From the NCBI RefSeq assembly GCF_023155805.1, contig NZ_JAKNUW010000003.1, forward strand, positions 124,001 through 188,000: a DNA stretch of 64,000 nt. Reading direction: 5' to 3'. Made by a program: the position numbers and the translations under genes. The notes beneath the pieces are model-generated. The model did not search any database, was not told the origin of the DNA, and saw nothing but the letters and a program-made list of their open reading frames with translations. Shown here piece after piece: positions 60,250 to 64,000 of this stretch. Within the stretch, counting starts at the first letter, position 1, and every line of letters begins with the position of its first letter. This DNA comes from Micrococcus lacusdianchii. GTDB taxonomy: Bacteria > Actinomycetota > Actinomycetes > Actinomycetales > Micrococcaceae.

Positions 60250-60677
60250 CGACGCACCCCCGGGCCCTGGTCGGCGTAGTGCTGCGCGATCCGGCCGGCC
60301 GCGGCGTGCCGCTCCTCGCGCGGGAAGCGCGCGTCGGCGGCGGCCTGCTCCAGGGAGTCGCGGGTCTCCCCCGGCGAGGCCACCGCGTCGTCCGCGCGCC
60401 CGGTGACGGCCAGCGCGAGCAGCAGCACGGTGATCGCGAAGGCGATCACGATGGCGGTCAGGACGAAGGCCTGCGGCAGGGCGTCGGCCTGCACCTCGAC
60501 GTCCGAGGTCCCCGCGAAGGGCAGCCCGCGGCGGTCGGTGCCGCCCGCGGCGATGATGGCCAGGTTGGCGGCGTGGCCCAGCAGGACCATGCCGAGGATC
60601 ACGCGCAGCAGCTCGCGCTTGGAGAACAGGTAGAACGCGCCGAAGGTCAGCATTCCCACCGTGAGGGCGACGGTCAT
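60246..60677 (-). CDS. mnhC: Na+/H+ antiporter subunit C (MnhC/MrpC)
   Basis: 143 residues, NuoK-like: three membrane segments with LLRVILGMVLLGHAANLAII and ALPQAFVLTAIVIAFAIT. Charged C-terminal tail of about 50 residues. Overlaps mnhA and mnhD by 4 bp. Confidence 0.93.
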   Translation of the reverse strand: MTVALTVGMLTFGAFYLFSKRELLRVILGMVLLGHAANLAIIAAGGTDRRGLPFAGTSDVEVQADALPQAFVLTAIVIAFAITVLLLALAVTGRADDAVASPGETRDSLEQAAADARFPREERHAAAGRIAQHYADQGPGVRR

Positions 60678-63553
60678 CGGGTGGCCTCCTCTCGTGCGGT
60701 CGTGGTGGTCGGGGCGGAGGGTTCGGGGGACGGGGGCTCCGGCGCGACGCCGGGGTCACGGCTCGAGGCGCGGAGCGGGTCCTCACCCGGCCGCTCGGGG
60801 CCGAGCAGGGAGAACGCGGCCACGATCAGGCCGATCACGGCCAGGTACACGCCCATGTCGAACGCGAGCGTGGTGGAGAGCCCGTAGTCCAGGACCTTCA
60901 CTCCCGCGGCTCCGAGGAAGCCCTTGCCGGTGAGATAGCCGACGATCCCCGTCGCGGTTCCGACGGCGATGCCCGAGCCGATGAAGGCCAGGTACGGCCA
61001 CTGCAGCTCCGGGGCCGTGTCCGAGTCGGCGGCCAGGTAGAGCAGGGCGTAGCCGGCACCGGCGACCAGTGCGGCGATGAAGCCGCCGCCGGGCTCGTAG
61101 TGCCCGCGCAGCAGCAGGAACGCGGACAGCAGGATGATCAGGACGCCGAAGACGCGGCCGAACACCCGGATGTGGACGAGGTTCTCGCGCACGTGGGCGA
61201 GTGGGGAGCGCATGTCCACGGCGGAGGGCTGCGGGGGCGTCGGCCGACGGTTGAGCAGCAGGGCCGCGATGGTCAGCGCCGTCGCCCCGAGCACGGTCAT
61301 CTCGCCCCACGTGTCCACGGCGCGGAAGTCCACGAGGATTACGTTCACCACGTTGGTCCCCCCGGCCTGGGCGTAGCTCTGGGTCAGGTAGAAGTGGGCG
61401 ATCTCCGACATGCTGGAGCGGCCGGTGAACGCGAGCACGCCGAGGGTCGCGGCGACGCCGGCGACGGAGGCGGCGAGGACCGCCTGCATCCTGCGCGGGG
61501 TCGGCTCGTCGCTGAAGCGGGCGGGCAGGCGGCGCAGCAGCAGCACCATGACGCACACCGTGAGCACCTCGACCATCAGCTGGGTCAGGGCCACGTCCAC
61601 GGCGCCGAGGGTGAGGAACCACAGGGTCATGCCGAACCCTACGACGCCGACCACCACCATGGCGGCGATGCGCGTCTTGGCGCGGATGGTGGCGATCACG
61701 CCGGCGCCCACCAGGACGACCAGCACCCAGTCGTGCCAGCGCGAGGGCTGGCCGACGACGGCGGGCAGGTCCTCGACCGTGGCGACACCCGCCACGGCGA
61801 GAAGCCCCAGGACCAGGGCGGGGATGAGGAGGTGGGTGCGGGGGGCCAGGGTGCCGGAGGCGCGCGAGACGACCGCGCCGACGCCGATCAGCCGGTGCCG
61901 GACCTCGTCCACCGCATCCAGGGCCGAGAACGGCAGGGCGGCGTGGGAGGCCACGCGCTCCACCGGGCGGCGCAGGGCCACCAGCAGCAGACCGAGCACG
62001 ATGACGGCGGCGGAGACGAGCAGGGCCGTGTTCACGCCGTGCCATAGCGCCAGGTGCGCGTCCACCTCCTCGCCGGAGGCGGCCGCGGCCGCGTGGGAGA
62101 CGGGGGTGTCCAGCACGCCGGGCAGCAGGCCCAGGGCCAGGGCCGCGGCCGCGGCCAGCACGGGGACGCCCCAGAAGGTGGCGGGCGCCTCGTGGACCTC
62201 GTCCCCCCGGCCGGCCGGCCACGCGTGGGCGGCCCCGTCCGGGCTCGGGCCCCAGAGGCCCAGGGCGCCGAGCACGAGCCGGCCGGAGTAGGCCACGGTG
62301 AACACGGAGGTGAGGGCGATGCCGGCCGTCACGAGGACCGGCGCCCATGCGGGCCCGGGGGTGTGGAGGGAGGCCTCGATCAGGCCCTCCTTGGACACGA
62401 AGCCGAACAGCGGCGGGATGCCCGCCATCGACAGGGCCGCGACGGCGATCGCGGTGCCGGTGACCGGCATCCGCACGTGGCGGCCGGCGAGCTCGCGCAG
62501 GTCGCGCGTGCCGGCCTCGTGGTCCACCACACCGATCAGCATGAAGAGCGCCGACTTGAACAGTGCGTGGGCCACGGTGTGCACGATGGCCGCCGTCAGG
62601 GCGACGGGGGTGCCGATGCCGATGGCGGTCACCAGCAGGCCCAGCTGGCTCATCGTGGAGTAGGCCAGCAGGCCCTTGAGGTCGTGGCGGCGGATCGCGG
62701 AGACGGCGCCCAGCAGGGCCGTGGTCAGGCCGGAGCCGATCAGGAGCGCGGACCACACCGGGTTCCCGGCCAGGACCGGGCTGAACACCAGCAGCAGGAA
62801 GATGCCGGCCTTGACCATGGCGGCGGCGTGCAGGTACGCGGAGACCGGGGAGATGGCCACCATCGAGTCCGGCAGCCACGCCTGGAACGGGAACTGGGCG
62901 GACTTGGTGAACGCGGCCACCGCCAGCAGGACGGCCACCGTGGTCGTGAAGCCCGCGTCGGACCACGCGTCCGAGGCCAGCACCCCGGACAGCGAGGCGG
63001 TGCCGGTCCGCACGGCCATGAGGGCGACGCCGGCCAGCAGGGCGAGACCGCCGCCGACCGTCACCAGCAGGGTGCGGATGGCGGGGTCGCGGCCGTGGTC
63101 CCCCGAGCGCCCGATGAGGAAGAAGGAGGCGAAGGAGGTGAACTCCCACGCCACGAAGAGGACCACCACGTTGTCCGCCAGGACCAGCAGCAGCATGGAG
63201 GCGGCGAAGGCCGTCATCAGCAGGTAGAACGTGTGCGGCCGGGAGGCCGCGCGGTCCGCGCCGAGGTAGCGGCTCGAGTAGGCCAGGATGCCGGCGCCGA
63301 TCACCAGGACGATCATCGCGAACACCAGCGCCAGGCCGTTCAGCCGCAGGTCCAGGTCCACGCCGATCGCCGGGATCCAGGGGTGGGGCTCCGCGCGGAC
63401 GCCGGCCGTCCACGCGGACGCAAGCACGCCGGCGGCGGCCAGCAGCGGCAGGGCGAGCACCCAGCCCGCGTCACGGCCGAGCAGGCGCGCGAGGGGCCAG
63501 GACGCCGCCACGGCGGCGACGGCGAGCAGGAGGCTGAGCAGGAGCATGGACAC
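60674..63553 (-). CDS. mnhA: Na+/H+ antiporter subunit A fused to subunit B (MnhA-MnhB)
   Basis: 959 residues from GTG 63553 (ATG 63547 possible). The first 780 residues are MrpA with NuoL-like core (FVAWEFTSFASFFLIG, KSAQFPFQAWLPDSMVAISP) and the MrpA C-terminal extension; residues about 800-930 are MrpB, with RGHYEPGGGFIAALVAGAGY. Such A-B fusions are common in actinobacteria, giving six genes A(B)-C-D-E-F-G for the Na+(Li+)/H+ antiporter used in sodium export and pH control. Confidence 0.95.
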   Translation of the reverse strand: MSMLLLSLLLAVAAVAASWPLARLLGRDAGWVLALPLLAAAGVLASAWTAGVRAEPHPWIPAIGVDLDLRLNGLALVFAMIVLVIGAGILAYSSRYLGADRAASRPHTFYLLMTAFAASMLLLVLADNVVVLFVAWEFTSFASFFLIGRSGDHGRDPAIRTLLVTVGGGLALLAGVALMAVRTGTASLSGVLASDAWSDAGFTTTVAVLLAVAAFTKSAQFPFQAWLPDSMVAISPVSAYLHAAAMVKAGIFLLLVFSPVLAGNPVWSALLIGSGLTTALLGAVSAIRRHDLKGLLAYSTMSQLGLLVTAIGIGTPVALTAAIVHTVAHALFKSALFMLIGVVDHEAGTRDLRELAGRHVRMPVTGTAIAVAALSMAGIPPLFGFVSKEGLIEASLHTPGPAWAPVLVTAGIALTSVFTVAYSGRLVLGALGLWGPSPDGAAHAWPAGRGDEVHEAPATFWGVPVLAAAAALALGLLPGVLDTPVSHAAAAASGEEVDAHLALWHGVNTALLVSAAVIVLGLLLVALRRPVERVASHAALPFSALDAVDEVRHRLIGVGAVVSRASGTLAPRTHLLIPALVLGLLAVAGVATVEDLPAVVGQPSRWHDWVLVVLVGAGVIATIRAKTRIAAMVVVGVVGFGMTLWFLTLGAVDVALTQLMVEVLTVCVMVLLLRRLPARFSDEPTPRRMQAVLAASVAGVAATLGVLAFTGRSSMSEIAHFYLTQSYAQAGGTNVVNVILVDFRAVDTWGEMTVLGATALTIAALLLNRRPTPPQPSAVDMRSPLAHVRENLVHIRVFGRVFGVLIILLSAFLLLRGHYEPGGGFIAALVAGAGYALLYLAADSDTAPELQWPYLAFIGSGIAVGTATGIVGYLTGKGFLGAAGVKVLDYGLSTTLAFDMGVYLAVIGLIVAAFSLLGPERPGEDPLRASSRDPGVAPEPPSPEPSAPTTTTAREEATR

Positions 63554-63623
63554 CCCGGGTTCTCGTGGGATCAGGACGGCGGAGGCGGCGTCCGGGGCCG
63601 CTCGGGGCGGCGACGGACACCGG

Positions 63624-63752
63624 TCAGCGCAGATGCGGCGGCTCGCCCGCCAGGAGGCGGCCCCACTCGGAGACCTGCCCGTTGGTGCCGACGGCGCGCC
63701 GGGGGCACACGGTGGCCAGGAGGCTGACGGCGCGGGACCGTGCTGCGCTCAT
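63624..63752 (-). CDS. Small ORF, 42 residues, unknown
   Basis: MSAARSRAVSLLATVCPRR starts the peptide; it ends WGRLLAGEPPHLR. No family recognised. Support: a perfect AGGAGG lies 6 bases before the ATG, and 39 of 42 codons end in G or C. It lies 41 bases downstream of tRNA-Leu and 70 bases upstream of the mrp operon on the same strand, so it may be a leader peptide or a free small protein. Confidence 0.55.
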   Translation of the reverse strand: MSAARSRAVSLLATVCPRRAVGTNGQVSEWGRLLAGEPPHLR

Positions 63753-63793
63753 GACTGGCCTCCTGGCGGGTCTGGGGTGCGGGGCGTCCTCGG

Positions 63794-63875
63794 TGCCCGA
63801 AGTGGGACTCGAACCCACACGCCTCTCGGCACCGCATTTTGAGTGCGGCGTGTCTACCGGTTCCACCATTCGGGC
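63794..63875 (-). tRNA. tRNA-Leu (anticodon CAA)
   Basis: 82 bases. Acceptor GCCCGAA/TTCGGGC, anticodon stem CCGCA/TGCGG with loop CTCAAAA giving anticodon CAA, a long variable arm, T-loop GTTCGAGTC; CCA is not encoded. Decodes UUG. Confidence 0.95.
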
Positions 63876-63878
63876 GTG

Positions 63879-63894
63879 CCCGCCGATCGGCGGG
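63879..63894. repeat. Perfect 16-bp palindrome in the tRNA leader
   Basis: CCCGCCGATCGGCGGG directly 5' of the mature tRNA on its strand; may affect 5' processing or transcription. Confidence 0.5.
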
Positions 63895-63902
63895 ACCTGC
63901 CC

Positions 63903-63908
63903 ACAGTA
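63903..63908 (-). promoter_or_regulatory. Probable -10 element of tRNA-Leu
   Basis: TACTGT on the minus strand, about 28 bases before the mature 5' end. Confidence 0.45.
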
Positions 63909-63983
63909 CCAGCCAGCCGCCGCCCGGTCCCGTACCGGCCGGTGGTGGGGCATGCCCCCGCGCGATGCACCCGGACCGCCGAG

Positions 63984-63989
63984 TAGGGT
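63984..63989 (+). promoter_or_regulatory. -10 element of a gene that runs off the right edge
   Basis: TAGGGT, 6 bases before a GTG at 63996. The arrangement matches other leaderless starts in the window, so a plus-strand gene probably begins at 63996; only its first codons are in view. Confidence 0.4.
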
Positions 63990-64000
63990 GGGCGCGTGCC

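Overview
The window is about 72% GC, uses G or C at almost every third codon position, and reads as a chromosome segment of a Micrococcus luteus-like actinobacterium (Micrococcaceae). This rests on protein content, on a gene order shared with other actinobacteria (suf, ABC exporter, ctaA, ctaB, tkt-tal-zwf-opcA, secG-tpiA-pgk, gap, whiA-yvcK-rapZ-uvrC, uvrA), and on compact coding with 1-4 bp start/stop overlaps. I see no phage, insertion sequence or CRISPR array; this is core chromosome.

Left part (1-11.4 kb): the start of an ABC-F ATPase gene diverges from a zinc metallopeptidase; then a lipoprotein gene, the Fe-S assembly operon sufR-sufB-sufD-sufC-sufT (minus strand), a two-gene ABC exporter with ctaA (plus) and ctaB (minus), the last two making heme A for cytochrome oxidase. 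Central metabolism (11.6-23.4 kb): tkt-tal-pgi-zwf-opcA (plus) faces secG, tpiA, pgk, gap and superoxide dismutase (minus). Next (23.6-32.3 kb) is a minus-strand run whiA-yvcK-rapZ-uvrC-plsC-uvrA.

Middle (32.3-46.1 kb): a metallo-beta-lactamase-fold hydrolase, a TetR regulator with a palindrome upstream, a DUF3516-type helicase coupled to a prolyl-iminopeptidase-like hydrolase, two TerC-family membrane proteins (one behind a clear yybP-ykoY manganese riboswitch), a SatD/membrane-protein pair behind a perfect palindrome, and coaE-uvrB followed by a broken MFS transporter gene.

Right part (46.3-64 kb): a BCCT osmolyte transporter whose C-terminus is fused to a degenerate dephospho-CoA-kinase (CoaE) domain, the most unusual protein here; then an IMPACT-family protein and a RsmC/RlmG-type methyltransferase (plus), rpsA, an Eis-like acetyltransferase and polA (minus), a hotdog thioesterase, the Mrp Na+/H+ antiporter operon with MrpA fused to MrpB, a 42-codon small ORF with a strong Shine-Dalgarno site, and tRNA-Leu(CAA). 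A recurring theme is a -10 hexamer (TAnnnT) 6-7 bases before the start codon, implying many leaderless mRNAs.
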